Shown here piece after piece: positions 5,215 to 5,472 of a DNA stretch of 5,472 nt. The stretch is taken from assembly GCA_946410535.1 (NCBI GenBank), contig CAMKAR010000160.1, positions 1 to 5,472 on the forward strand. The letters are read 5' to 3'. The notes under the pieces are model-generated. The model did not search any database. It saw only the letters and a program-made list of their open reading frames with translations, and was not told where the DNA came from. This stretch comes from an uncultured Bacteroidales bacterium (GTDB taxonomy: Bacteria > Bacteroidota > Bacteroidia > Bacteroidales > F082). Position numbers and translations under genes: made by a program. The number at the start of each line of letters is the position of its first letter. The first letter of the stretch is position 1.

Positions 5215-5472
5215 ATGAAACTCTCACAGTTCAAATTCAACCTGCCGAGCGAGCTGATCGCCCTGCAGCCAACGCAAAACCGCGACGAAGCCCGCCTGAT
5301 GGTCGTCGACCGTCGGACCGGCAAGATCGAGCACCGCATCTTCAAGGATTTGGTGGACTACGTGAAAGACGGCGACGTGTTCGTCATCAACAACACCAAG
5401 GTGTTCCCCGCCAAACTTTATGGCGAGAAGGAAAAGACCGGCGCCAAGATCGAGGTGCTGCTGCTCCGCGAG
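5215..5472 (+). CDS. queA: tRNA preQ1(34) S-adenosylmethionine ribosyltransferase-isomerase QueA, N-terminal part
   Basis: The first 86 codons are visible of a family near 345-350 residues; the rest runs off the right edge. QueA transfers and rearranges the ribose of S-adenosylmethionine onto preQ1 at tRNA position 34, giving epoxyqueuosine, the penultimate step of queuosine synthesis. Seen: the N-terminus [18 protein letters not shown] (2-19), then [11 protein letters not shown] (23-33), the region [20 protein letters not shown] (40-59) and [20 protein letters not shown] (59-78), followed by IEVLLLRE (79-86). The family form of this motif is N-(D/N)-T-(K/R)-V-x-PARL-x-G. The ATG at 5215 gives the standard QueA start. 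It has its own promoter, so it need not depend on transcription from truB, though both share a strand and a tRNA-modification theme. Confidence 0.95.
   Translation, partial: MKLSQFKFNLPSELIALQPTQNRDEARLMVVDRRTGKIEHRIFKDLVDYVKDGDVFVINNTKVFPAKLYGEKEKTGAKIEVLLLRE

Overview
The window looks like chromosomal DNA from a member of the Bacteroidota, most likely order Bacteroidales (Prevotella/Bacteroides-like). Three things point there. The block ftsX – DUF3098 – uppP – truB – queA is a gene order I know from this phylum. The promoter-like sites have the Bacteroidota form (TTTG-like box, 20-21 nt, TAnnTTTG) rather than -35/-10 boxes. Shine-Dalgarno sequences are weak or absent in front of the genes.

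Layout. Bases 1-1264 (minus strand) hold the first 421 codons of a biotin-dependent acyl-CoA carboxylase carboxyltransferase resembling methylcrotonoyl-CoA carboxylase beta; its C-terminus lies off the left edge. Bases 1269-1869 (minus strand) hold an AT-rich type II toxin-antitoxin pair: a ribbon-helix-helix-like antitoxin, then an overlapping RelE/ParE-type toxin whose stop lies 4 bp before the carboxylase start. From 1957 rightwards everything is on the plus strand: ftsX (cell-division permease), a small DUF3098 membrane protein, uppP (undecaprenyl pyrophosphate phosphatase), truB (tRNA Psi55 synthase) and the first 86 codons of queA (queuosine synthesis). The right half therefore joins envelope and division functions (FtsX, UppP) with tRNA modification (TruB, QueA).

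The spacers are more structured than usual. The divergent antitoxin/ftsX spacer has back-to-back promoter-like sites whose upstream boxes fall in the two arms of one palindrome (1906-1919). The queA promoter has a perfect 9-bp-arm palindrome filling its spacer (5143-5162). The other spacers hold imperfect direct repeats (2869-2907), a fold-back element (3191-3316), hairpins (4198-4241) and a triplicated 9-mer (4264-4293). The last codons of truB lie in a repeated palindromic 15-mer (5030-5073).

I see no new multi-gene system. The most interesting points are regulatory: the toxin-antitoxin pair wedged between a housekeeping division gene and a metabolic gene, with a shared candidate operator, and the palindrome in the queA promoter. 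No rRNA, tRNA, CRISPR array or transposase gene is visible.
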